Shown piece by piece: positions 36,506 to 44,341 of a DNA stretch of 64,000 nt. The translations under genes were made by a program, and so were the position numbers. A model generated the notes under the pieces. That model worked only from the letters and a program-made list of their open reading frames with translations, was not told the DNA's origin and searched no databases. Source of the DNA: Acidocella sp. (GTDB lineage: Bacteria > Pseudomonadota > Alphaproteobacteria > Acetobacterales > Acetobacteraceae); NCBI RefSeq assembly GCF_027352905.1, contig NZ_DAIEIF010000043.1:1-64000 (forward strand), read 5' to 3'. Numbering within the stretch: the stretch's first letter is position 1; each line of letters opens with the position of its first letter.

Positions 36506-38166
36506 ATGAGCGCCCAGGCCAGGGTGAGGAAAAACAAGGCGGCGAAGAGCAAGGCGAGCGTTCGCCAGAACCGCACGCCTAACCGGGCCGGGCGGGGCGC
36601 GGCGCCATCCCGCCCGCCTTCCAGCCCCGCGCGCAAGGCTTGCGCCAACTCTGCCGCATCAGCAAAACGCTCCTCCGGCCGGGTCGCCAACCCACGCCCA
36701 AGCGCCTTGCCCAGCCAGGGAGGCAGGTCCGGGCGCAGGCGCTGCAACGGATATCTCTCGTGCTGGCCAAAGGGAAAGGCGCCACCAGAAAACATACGGT
36801 ATAACGTCATGGCGAGGGCGTAGACCTCGGTGCGGCTGCTGGCGGGCGCGCCCTTCAGCAATTCCGGCGCCATATAGCGGATGGTCCCGCCAGATCCGCC
36901 AGCGCTGGCGGTCTCGATCCCGGGCAGATAAGCGAGGCCGAGATCGAGCAGCTTGATCTCCCCGCTCTCCAGCAGCATCACGTTCTCGGGCTTGATATCC
37001 CGATGCACCACGTCGATCGCGGCGAGATCCCGCACCGCCTCGCAAAGCCGGAAGGCGATGCCCATGCCTTCCGGCAGGCTCAGGGGTGGAGCACGGCCAA
37101 GACGGTGTTCGAGCGTCTCGCCCTTATAGAGTGGCATGGCGAGATAAAGCGCAGTGCGGCGCGATGCCGGAATGTTGATATATTGTGCCACATGCGGGCT
37201 ATGCACGGCGGCGCCGATCCAGGCCTCCCGCATGAAACCGGCAGCGAAAACCTCATCCTGCAACATGGAAGGCAAAGGCAGCTTCAGCGCCACCTCGCGC
37301 TGGCAGAGCCGGTCATAGGCCGCGACGAGCATGGTATAGCGGCCCCGGAACAGCACGGAGCCGATGACGAAATCATCCCACACATCGCCCGCGCGCGGCG
37401 GCGGGCGGATCGGCAAAGCCGCGAGGCTGACCAAAGCGGGCGGGTCCGGCACGATTTCGGGCAGCGCGTTCAGCCGCAGCGCCATCACCGCCTTGTCCGG
37501 CGCGGGCAAAGCCGCCAGCGCCGCCAGCACGGCGGCGGCGAGGCTGGGGGAATGAGTTGCCTGCGCCAGCGTGGACAGCACGCCCTCTTGCCCCGCCAGC
37601 CCGGCGATGAGCAGAAACTGGTCTCCCGGCTCCGCCTCCTCCTCGCCGATATCGAGCGGCAATTCCGGGGAAAGCCCGAGCGCCCGGGCAGGCAGCGCCT
37701 CGGAAGCGGCATGATGAATGTGCGGCGCCATCAACGGCGTGAGCGCGCCCTGCCGGAGCCGGTACATCTGGCAAGTTCCTAATTGCACCAGCCCGATCCG
37801 GCGGCCCCGCAATAGCAGCGCCGAGAGCGAGACCGGCGGCAGCGCCGCCTTGCCCTGCCCGGCCAGCCAGCGATTCACCGAGGCCATAGCCCTGGCGGCG
37901 GCGCGCTTGGGCGAGAGAGTGGAGCGCGCGCCAAAATATCCTTCCGCGAATTCATGCACGGCGATCTGGGCCGCGTCTTGCGCCGCCCGGGCCGCCTCCG
38001 CCTCCACCGCGTGCCCGCGCGCGATCACCGCCAGCCTTCCCCGATCGGAGGCTCCGAAACTTTCGCCCTCGTAAAATGCGAAAAAATTGCGGGGCGGCCC
38101 TTCCACGGGCGCAACGGCAAACTCGGTTTCGATGTTCCAGCCCGCCTTGGCGGCAGGCTCAGCCAT
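36502..38166 (-). CDS. Pseudophosphatase (PP2C-like)-Ser/Thr kinase fusion, membrane anchored
   Basis: About 554 aa. Residues 1-250 have the PP2C fold but have lost the metal-binding Asp residues: the usual NED reads RNFF, DGVGG reads IARGHAV, GDSRAY reads GTCQMYRLR, TDG reads IAGLAG and DNAT reads DKAV. Residues from about 260 form a kinase with Lys in REVALKLP, HRDIKPENVM, DLGLAYL in place of DFG, and YMAPELL; the Gly-loop is atypical (LFRGRYTML). A C-terminal helix (LALLFAALFFLTLAWALI) anchors it. ATG 38166 overlaps the previous stop by 8 bp. Related fusions usually keep an intact phosphatase. Confidence 0.87.
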   Translation of the reverse strand: MAEPAAKAGWNIETEFAVAPVEGPPRNFFAFYEGESFGASDRGRLAVIARGHAVEAEAARAAQDAAQIAVHEFAEGYFGARSTLSPKRAAARAMASVNRWLAGQGKAALPPVSLSALLLRGRRIGLVQLGTCQMYRLRQGALTPLMAPHIHHAASEALPARALGLSPELPLDIGEEEAEPGDQFLLIAGLAGQEGVLSTLAQATHSPSLAAAVLAALAALPAPDKAVMALRLNALPEIVPDPPALVSLAALPIRPPPRAGDVWDDFVIGSVLFRGRYTMLVAAYDRLCQREVALKLPLPSMLQDEVFAAGFMREAWIGAAVHSPHVAQYINIPASRRTALYLAMPLYKGETLEHRLGRAPPLSLPEGMGIAFRLCEAVRDLAAIDVVHRDIKPENVMLLESGEIKLLDLGLAYLPGIETASAGGSGGTIRYMAPELLKGAPASSRTEVYALAMTLYRMFSGGAFPFGQHERYPLQRLRPDLPPWLGKALGRGLATRPEERFADAAELAQALRAGLEGGRDGAAPRPARLGVRFWRTLALLFAALFFLTLAWALI

Positions 38167-38731
38167 GCCGCCCCCCGGCGGGCACCCAAAGCACATCCGC
38201 CCCGCCCATGCCGTTGGCGGCGCGGGCGAGCACGAATAGCAGATCCGACAGCCGGTTAAGATAGGCCAGGACCAGCCGGTTCACCGCCTCCTCCGGCTCC
38301 TCCAAAAGCCGCACCACCGCCCGCTCCGCCCGCCGCGCCACCGTGCGGGCGAAATGCAGCCGGGCCGCCGCTGGACTGCCAGCGGGAAGGATGAAGGAGG
38401 AAAGTGGAGCCATCTCCGCCGTCAGCGCATCGATACGCGCCTCCAGCCAGTCGACCTGCGGCTGCACGATGCGCAAGGCGGGGGGTTCATCTGCGGCGAT
38501 GGGCGTGCAGAGATCCGCACCGAGATCGAACAGATCATTCTGGATATGGGCAAGCACCGTATCCAGGGCCGCGTCGGCCTCCAAACGGGCGAGGCCGAGA
38601 GCGGCGTTAGCCTCATCCACCTCGCCCAGAGCGGCAATGCGCGCCGAGGATTTGGCGACACGCTTGCCATCACCCAGCGAGGTCTCGCCTTGATCGCCGC
38701 CGCGCGTATAAATTTTATCCAACTTTACCAT
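38159..38731 (-). CDS. Cob(I)yrinic acid a,c-diamide adenosyltransferase (PduO type)
   Basis: Attaches the adenosyl group to cob(I)alamin to make coenzyme B12. PduO-type signature: KIYTRGGDQGETSLGDGKRV at the N-terminus, FILPAGSPAAARLHFART and ERAVVRL, then NRLSDLLFVLARAAN. Length 190 aa is normal. No B12-dependent enzyme or other B12 gene lies nearby; it sits between a PLP-enzyme gene (31 bp upstream) and the kinase fusion gene (8 bp overlap). Confidence 0.93.
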   Translation of the reverse strand: MVKLDKIYTRGGDQGETSLGDGKRVAKSSARIAALGEVDEANAALGLARLEADAALDTVLAHIQNDLFDLGADLCTPIAADEPPALRIVQPQVDWLEARIDALTAEMAPLSSFILPAGSPAAARLHFARTVARRAERAVVRLLEEPEEAVNRLVLAYLNRLSDLLFVLARAANGMGGADVLWVPAGGRHG

Positions 38732-38762
38732 GGCGAGACTGCACCATGTCCCGCCATGGTCT

Positions 38763-40712
38763 TCAAGAGACGGGTTCGCAAGTCATGGGCGCGGCGCGGG
38801 CGCGGTAGGAGGGGCTGGGGTCCGCCGCCGCCAAATGCCGCCAATGACGCAAAATCAAGGCAATTTTGGCGAAAACCACACCGATATCGGCAAACTCCCG
38901 CGCTAGCCGGGCGCGCGGCGGCAAAGCTTGATGGGAGGGTTCTCCCGAGATCAGCCGCGCCCCGGCGGACACGCGCAGCGCCCCCATCTGCCCACCGCCT
39001 CCCGGCTGGGGGAGGGGCACCGGCTGGCCGATATGGCAGATGCGCGCGGCTAGTTCCGCCTCAGTCTCAAGCCAGGGCGAAAGATCGGTGTTGAGCCAAA
39101 CATAGACCTGCCGGGCCTCGGCGGGGGTAAGAAAACGCTCGGGCGCGTGGGGGGCGCGCAGGGCAAAGGTGAAGATGCTGGGCAGGCGCTCCCAGCCCTC
39201 CTCGTCCTCGTGGCGGCCAAACGGCGGCGCGGGCAGCAGGGCCAGCCCGGGCACGCGCGCAGCCCCCTGTGCCACCGCCTGGGCGAAGCCTTGAAGGATA
39301 GCGGCGCGGTGGGCGGGGGGCACCCGCAATAGAGCGTGGATTTCCGCCAGCGCCGCGTGCCAGCGCAAGGCAAGGCCGTAATTGCCGCCGGCAGGCAGGC
39401 CGCGCGCCGCGGCGACGCCGGGAGGAAATTCGTCCTGGTTAAAATAGGCCGCGAGCCCGGCGGGCAACACGCCCGTGCGCAACCGCGCCACCACCGTGGC
39501 GGGCAGCAGCGCCGCGCCGGCGAAAGGCGGGCCGGTGAAGAATTTTGAGCCAGTGATCAGCACCGTGGCGCCGAGAGCGAGATAGACCCGCACCGAGGCA
39601 GGGGAGAGCCGCGCCTGGCAAGCATCCACCACGATGTCGAATTCCGCGCCGTAAATCTCTCGTAGCCGCGCCAGACAGGCGGGCGAAGGCGCCAGCAGCC
39701 CGGTCTTGGAAAGATCGAGCCCATGGAGAATCACCCGCCGCCCCGCCATGAATCCGTCCCGCAGCGCCGCCTCGGCCTCTGCCTCCACCACACTCAGCGG
39801 CCGCGCCACTCCGGCTGGGTCGCGCAGGCTGATATTGGTAAGCATGGTATCAGGGCGGAAGCCTTCAATAGGCGCCTCACAAGCCACCTCGTGCCCCAAT
39901 GCGGTATCCACCGCGAAATGCAGGCCCCGCGCGGCCATCGGCACGCCACGCCCGGTCTCCTCCGGAGCGATGAGAATGTTCTGGATCGGCTTATCCGTCC
40001 CCGCCAAATGGGAGAGCGCCAGGGCCAGCAATTCCGTATCGGTGCCAGAGGCGGCGAGGACGATCTTCTCATCCGCGCGCAGGCCGAAAGCGCGGGCGAT
40101 GCCGCGCCGCGCCCGGCCGATGCTGGCACTCACCGCCTGCCGAGCGGGCTGGCCGCTCAGTAGCGCGGCGGTCACGGCAAGCCGCGCCCTGTCCGCCGCT
40201 ATATAACCGCGTTCGGAGGAAGATGAGGCGGTAGAGGAGGCGAAGGTGATCGCCCAGGGGCGCGGACGGTGGCTGCATCCATAGCCGTTGAGCGCGGTTT
40301 TAGGGTCGCGGGCGAGGCGGATATCCCCGCCCGTCTCCATCAGCGCATCGGCGGTGCCAAGCAGACACCAAAGCCCGTGCAGCCGCGCCGCCGCATCCGG
40401 CGCCAGCCCGAACAGCGATTGGAGCCGGGCCGGGCCGGGCGAAACCTCCGCCGCCATCGGCCTGACCCAATCCGGCAGAACGGCGCGGGCAGCGTCCGGC
40501 AGCTCGTCCCACTCCGCCATGACAAACTGCGCGGCGGCACGGGCGGCGGCGGCACGGGCCAGGGCGGGTTCAACCCCCTGGCGCAGCGCCCAAATGGTCT
40601 CGGCGGCGTGGCGAAGAAAAAACGGCGCCAATGCGGGGTGCGCTGCGGGCGGCGGTGGCGGCAGCGGGTGAAACGCGGCAAATTCCGCCGGGAGAGGCTC
40701 CCCTTTGCTCAT
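38763..40712 (-). CDS. Large PLP-dependent fold-type I enzyme (class V aminotransferase-like), unknown
   Basis: 649 aa from ATG 40712, or up to 683 from 40814 or 40769. The middle looks like a fold-type I PLP enzyme: ASGTDTELLALALSHLAG (PLP phosphate-binding region), FDIVVDACQARLSP (pyridine-nitrogen Asp) and VLITGSKFFTGPPFAGAALL (Schiff-base Lys at codon 39543-39545). The N-terminal 180 residues and C-terminal 200 residues are not recognisable. I cannot name a family or substrate. Start choice is unsure; no clear ribosome binding site. It begins the four-gene minus-strand run and is divergent from fpr. Confidence 0.6.
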   Translation of the reverse strand: MSKGEPLPAEFAAFHPLPPPPPAAHPALAPFFLRHAAETIWALRQGVEPALARAAAARAAAQFVMAEWDELPDAARAVLPDWVRPMAAEVSPGPARLQSLFGLAPDAAARLHGLWCLLGTADALMETGGDIRLARDPKTALNGYGCSHRPRPWAITFASSTASSSSERGYIAADRARLAVTAALLSGQPARQAVSASIGRARRGIARAFGLRADEKIVLAASGTDTELLALALSHLAGTDKPIQNILIAPEETGRGVPMAARGLHFAVDTALGHEVACEAPIEGFRPDTMLTNISLRDPAGVARPLSVVEAEAEAALRDGFMAGRRVILHGLDLSKTGLLAPSPACLARLREIYGAEFDIVVDACQARLSPASVRVYLALGATVLITGSKFFTGPPFAGAALLPATVVARLRTGVLPAGLAAYFNQDEFPPGVAAARGLPAGGNYGLALRWHAALAEIHALLRVPPAHRAAILQGFAQAVAQGAARVPGLALLPAPPFGRHEDEEGWERLPSIFTFALRAPHAPERFLTPAEARQVYVWLNTDLSPWLETEAELAARICHIGQPVPLPQPGGGGQMGALRVSAGARLISGEPSHQALPPRARLAREFADIGVVFAKIALILRHWRHLAAADPSPSYRARAAPMTCEPVS

Positions 40713-40935
40713 CGGAATATCTCGCTTGGGCCGGGCTCTCGGAAGAGTTATTTCGCTTTCAATCATCATTCTGCCAAATTCTACTCCATTTCCGCTCACC
40801 CCGCCAATCCGCATGTCCCGATCCGCCCGCGCATGGACCGGCCTCTGTTTTTGGCGGTCAGATTTGCCCGTGCCACGGTTAACATTGGCGTAAAAACCCT
40901 ATAAGGACGCGCGGAATTCAGCGGAGCAAGAATCG

Positions 40936-41709
40936 TTGGCGTCGACCTATACCGAGACCGTAAAATCCGTCCGCCACTGGACGGAGAGACTGTTCAGCTT
41001 CACCACGACCCGCAATCCCGCTTTGCGGTTTCTCAATGGCCAGTTCGTCATGATCGGACTGAAAATCGGCGGCCGCCCGCTGTTGCGTGCCTACTCCCTG
41101 TGCAGCGCCAATTACGAGGATCAGCTGGAATTCTTTTCGATCAAGGTGCCGGATGGGCCTCTGACCCAGCATCTGCAAAAACTCCAGCCGGGCGATGAGG
41201 TGATCATTGGTGGGAAGCCCACCGGCACGTTGATCCAGGACAACCTGACGCCCGGCAAATACCTGCTACTGCTCGGCACCGGCACCGGCCTTGCCCCCTT
41301 CATCAGCATCATCAAGGATCCGGAAGCCTATGATCGCTATGAGAAGATCATCCTCGTGCATGGCTGCCGCCATATCGCCGAGCTCGGCTATGGCGGCGAG
41401 GCCGTGGAAAACCTGCTTTCCGATGAGGTGTTCGGTGAATTGGCGCGGGAAAAACTCCTTTATTATCCCACCGTGACTCGCGAGCCGTTCAAGCATAACG
41501 GGCGCATTTCCTCTCTGCTCGAGCAAGGCAGGCTCGAAGCGGATCTCGGCCTGCCTAAGCTCAACAAAGAGGATTATCGCGTCATGCTATGCGGCAGCCC
41601 CGCCATGCTCGGCGATTTACAAACAATTTTAAAGGCCCGGGGGTTCGCTGAGGGCAACCATTCAGAACCCGGCCAATATGTGGTCGAGAAAGCCTTCGTC
41701 GAGAAATAG
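40936..41709 (+). CDS. fpr: Ferredoxin--NADP reductase
   Basis: 257-aa FAD flavoprotein moving electrons between NADPH and ferredoxin/flavodoxin. FAD-binding motif RAYSLCSANYEDQLEFF, NADP-binding GTGTGLAPFISII, and the terminal VMLCGSPAML. A TTG start (40936) has GGAG about 9 bp upstream. An upstream AT-rich CCCTATAAGG near 40900 resembles a -10 element. Single-gene unit; its stop is 2 bp from the convergent GT39 gene. Confidence 0.92.
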   Translation: MASTYTETVKSVRHWTERLFSFTTTRNPALRFLNGQFVMIGLKIGGRPLLRAYSLCSANYEDQLEFFSIKVPDGPLTQHLQKLQPGDEVIIGGKPTGTLIQDNLTPGKYLLLLGTGTGLAPFISIIKDPEAYDRYEKIILVHGCRHIAELGYGGEAVENLLSDEVFGELAREKLLYYPTVTREPFKHNGRISSLLEQGRLEADLGLPKLNKEDYRVMLCGSPAMLGDLQTILKARGFAEGNHSEPGQYVVEKAFVEK

Positions 41710-41711
41710 CG

Positions 41712-43301
41712 CTAACTGCAAAGACCGATCTGCTGGCCGAGTGCCGTGCAGCTCGCCAGCTGGGCGGAGGGATCGAAGAGCGCGATGGTGATGCGTTTGC
41801 CCGCCGCCTCCACGAGGTTTGGCGTGCCCATGCTTTTCACCCCAGCGTAAAATTCCCGGGGTGTGGCGACGGTCTGTCCGGCATGGCCGTACACCACCCA
41901 GACCCGCTTGCCCGCCGCCAGCGCCTGCTCCGCCTGGGTGAGATTACCGGCGGTATTGTTCAGCGCCATCGCCTGGGCCGTGGCGGGCAGATAATATTTG
42001 AGAATGGGCAAAGCGCCGTTATCGGAAAGATAGAGCACATCTCCCGGCTGCATCTCCTGGGCGAGCATTCCCGCCGCCACGTCCCAGCGCGGCTTGGTTT
42101 CGTTATGGTAATACGGGAGAAGATTGACGAGGAAGAGCCCTGCCAGCCCCAGCATGGCGAGGCGCGCGCGGGGCGTGGACCAGCCCTCCAGTAGCGAGGC
42201 CATCCCGATCCCGGTGAGAATGGCGAAGGGCGCGGCGCTCCAGAGCAGGTAGCGGGGCAATAGCACCGGGTGCCAGAGCGAGATCACGATGAACAGGCAA
42301 GGCAGAAAGAGAAAGGCGATGCCCAGCGTGACCAGCATCGCCGGACCACGGCGCAGCCGCCATCCCGCCGCCGCGAGGGCCGACAACAGCAGGGCGTCCA
42401 CCAGCCAGACCACACCCGGCAGAGCGCCGTGATGCAAAAAGCGGAAGGACACCCAATCCGCCACATGCATGAGATAGACAGAGCCAAGAGTATACCAAAG
42501 CCGCCCCGCATCCAGCGGCGGGATCCAGCCCAGGCTATAGGTCACGCTCTGCTGCTGAAAATGCAGCATCAAGGCATAAAACGGCACAGTGAGCGTGGCG
42601 ATCATGGCATCCGCGCCAAGCAATTGGCGGGCGAGGCGCCCGGGCGCCGGAGCGAAGGGCAGCAGGCAAAGAAAAATGAGATTGGCCGCGAGCAGCCATG
42701 GCAGCGCATCCCCCAGCACATCCAGCGCCGCCGCCGTGCCCAGCGTGAAGCAGAGCCAGCCCGCGCGCTCAGTTCCGCGCCAGCCCTCCGCCGCGGCGGG
42801 AAGGTTCTGCGCCAGCCGCACCACGCCATACAAAGCGATTAGGACCAGCGTCATCATCAAAGTGTAGGAGCGCGCCTCCTGCGCAAAAGCGAGCACCGTG
42901 GGCGAGAGGCCCAGCACCAGCGCCGCCACCACCCCCGCCAGCCGCCCCGCCACCCGGGAGGCGATTACGAAGACCAGCGCCACCGCCGCCGCCCCGAACA
43001 AGGCAGAGGGCAAGCGCAGCCAGAATTGCGCATGGGCCAGATGGGTCAGCGGGGCGAGCATGAGAAAAAAGCTCGGCATGTGATGATTTTGAAACGAGTC
43101 GAGAATCAGCGCGCCGGGAGTCAGCGAAGCCCGGTTAAGCGTAAAAATTTCGTCGAGCCAGAAGGGCCGGCTGCCGAGATCGAGCAAACGGGGTATCAGC
43201 GCGAGCACGAACACTCCCAGCGGCCACACCCAGCCTGCGTCAGCGGCCACGGGGCGGGCAACCGGAACTTTGTAAGTTTCTGAGAGGGAAGTCTGGCTCA
43301 C
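41712..43301 (-). CDS. GT39-type membrane glycosyltransferase
   Basis: Multi-spanning GT-C fold protein of about 529 aa. The first external loop has LGSRPFWLDEIFTLNRA (acidic catalytic loop) and LILDSFQNHHMPSFF; roughly 11 hydrophobic segments follow, and a soluble C-terminal part. The GTG at 43301 follows AGGTGAG by 4 bp; the open frame to 43382 merely reads through the (TCTGTG) repeat of the previous gene. It starts 8 bp after the alpha-E gene, implying one operon with the ATP-grasp/alpha-E pair. Sugar donor and acceptor unknown. Confidence 0.82.
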   Translation of the reverse strand: MSQTSLSETYKVPVARPVAADAGWVWPLGVFVLALIPRLLDLGSRPFWLDEIFTLNRASLTPGALILDSFQNHHMPSFFLMLAPLTHLAHAQFWLRLPSALFGAAAVALVFVIASRVAGRLAGVVAALVLGLSPTVLAFAQEARSYTLMMTLVLIALYGVVRLAQNLPAAAEGWRGTERAGWLCFTLGTAAALDVLGDALPWLLAANLIFLCLLPFAPAPGRLARQLLGADAMIATLTVPFYALMLHFQQQSVTYSLGWIPPLDAGRLWYTLGSVYLMHVADWVSFRFLHHGALPGVVWLVDALLLSALAAAGWRLRRGPAMLVTLGIAFLFLPCLFIVISLWHPVLLPRYLLWSAAPFAILTGIGMASLLEGWSTPRARLAMLGLAGLFLVNLLPYYHNETKPRWDVAAGMLAQEMQPGDVLYLSDNGALPILKYYLPATAQAMALNNTAGNLTQAEQALAAGKRVWVVYGHAGQTVATPREFYAGVKSMGTPNLVEAAGKRITIALFDPSAQLASCTALGQQIGLCS

Positions 43302-43309
43302 GCGCTCAC

Positions 43310-44341
43310 CTAAGTCTGTGTCTGTGTCTGTGTCTGTATTTGTGTCTGTCCGGCACCGGCCAGGATTGGTTCCGGGCGCCAATCCCGAAAAAAGGCCCGG
43401 CCAACGGCGCCAGCAAGTTCTTGCAAGTTGATTTGCACCACATCCAGATATTCATGCAGCCCCATGGCGAGAATATGGCCGAGCGGCTTCTCGGTCAGCA
43501 ACTCGCGCAGCATCTCGGCCAATTCCATCGCCTCAGCCGTGCCCGACAACCCATAATGGCGGCGCAAATCGTCCAGATGCTGCTCGACCCGCCGTATGCA
43601 GAGCAGGGCTGAGCGCGGGCTGGAAGGATCACGCAAGAGGAAATGCACCACATCCTCCGCGGAAAACGTCGCGCGGGCATAACGCTTGAAGGCATGATAA
43701 CCGGCCGCGGCGCGCAAAATCACATTCCACTGCGTCAGCTCGGCCACCCGTTTTTCCTCCACCCCGCGCGGCAACAGCGCGGTGTATTTTATGTCGAGCA
43801 TGCGGGTGGTCTGGTCGGCGCGCTCGATATACCGGCCCAGCTCGTAGAAATACCAGCCCTGGTCGCGGTAGAGCGTGCCCTGCGTGATGCCGGTATGAGC
43901 CTGCACGCCTTCCTTCAGGCGCGTGCAAAGGCGTGAGAGCGCGTCCCCCTCCAAATCCTCCGGCAAAATGCGCGCGGCGAAACGGTGGAATACGTTGAGC
44001 TGCTTCCACATCTCCGTGCTCATCAGCGGGCGCAGCGTGCGGGCATTGGTGCGCGCCGCCTCCAGGCAGGCGGGGATGGAGGTGGCGTTGCCCTTGTCCA
44101 ACAGATAGAATCGCTTGACATGCGCCGCGTCGGGCGAAAAGCCGCGCTCCAGGAAATTCTTCTCATCGGCGTTGATACGGATGAGTCCGAACCATGCCTC
44201 GGTCTCGAAACCTGGGCTCTCGAAGCTCTGCGTCACGTCGATCAGCCGGGCGATGTTCTCAACCCGTTCCAGATAGCGCGCCATCCAGAACAGCCCCTCG
44301 GCGTCCCGGGCCAGTAAACCCGGGTCACGCATATGGCTCAT
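43310..44341 (-). CDS. Alpha-E domain protein (DUF403)
   Basis: 343-aa all-helical alpha-E protein, found beside circularly permuted ATP-grasp proteins in predicted peptide-ligation systems. The family signature is LLARDAEGLFWMARYLERVENIARL near the N-terminus (here in two parts), then RYIERADQTTRMLDIKY. Its enzymatic role is not established; a partner for the ATP-grasp protein is inferred from conserved linkage. Translation overlaps that gene by 4 bp. The C-terminus is an odd tail of Gln-Thr repeats from a hexanucleotide repeat, unlike the family norm. Confidence 0.9.
   Translation of the reverse strand: MSHMRDPGLLARDAEGLFWMARYLERVENIARLIDVTQSFESPGFETEAWFGLIRINADEKNFLERGFSPDAAHVKRFYLLDKGNATSIPACLEAARTNARTLRPLMSTEMWKQLNVFHRFAARILPEDLEGDALSRLCTRLKEGVQAHTGITQGTLYRDQGWYFYELGRYIERADQTTRMLDIKYTALLPRGVEEKRVAELTQWNVILRAAAGYHAFKRYARATFSAEDVVHFLLRDPSSPRSALLCIRRVEQHLDDLRRHYGLSGTAEAMELAEMLRELLTEKPLGHILAMGLHEYLDVVQINLQELAGAVGRAFFRDWRPEPILAGAGQTQIQTQTQTQT
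43312..43350 (-). repeat. Hexanucleotide tandem repeat (TCTGTG on + strand)
   Basis: Near-perfect TCTGTG units with one TCTGTATTTGTG variant. On the minus strand they encode the last residues of the alpha-E protein as Gln-Thr (with one Gln-Ile) and then TAG. Because the unit is 6 bp, gain or loss changes the tail by two residues without a frameshift. It ends close to the ribosome binding site of the GT39 gene. Confidence 0.85.
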
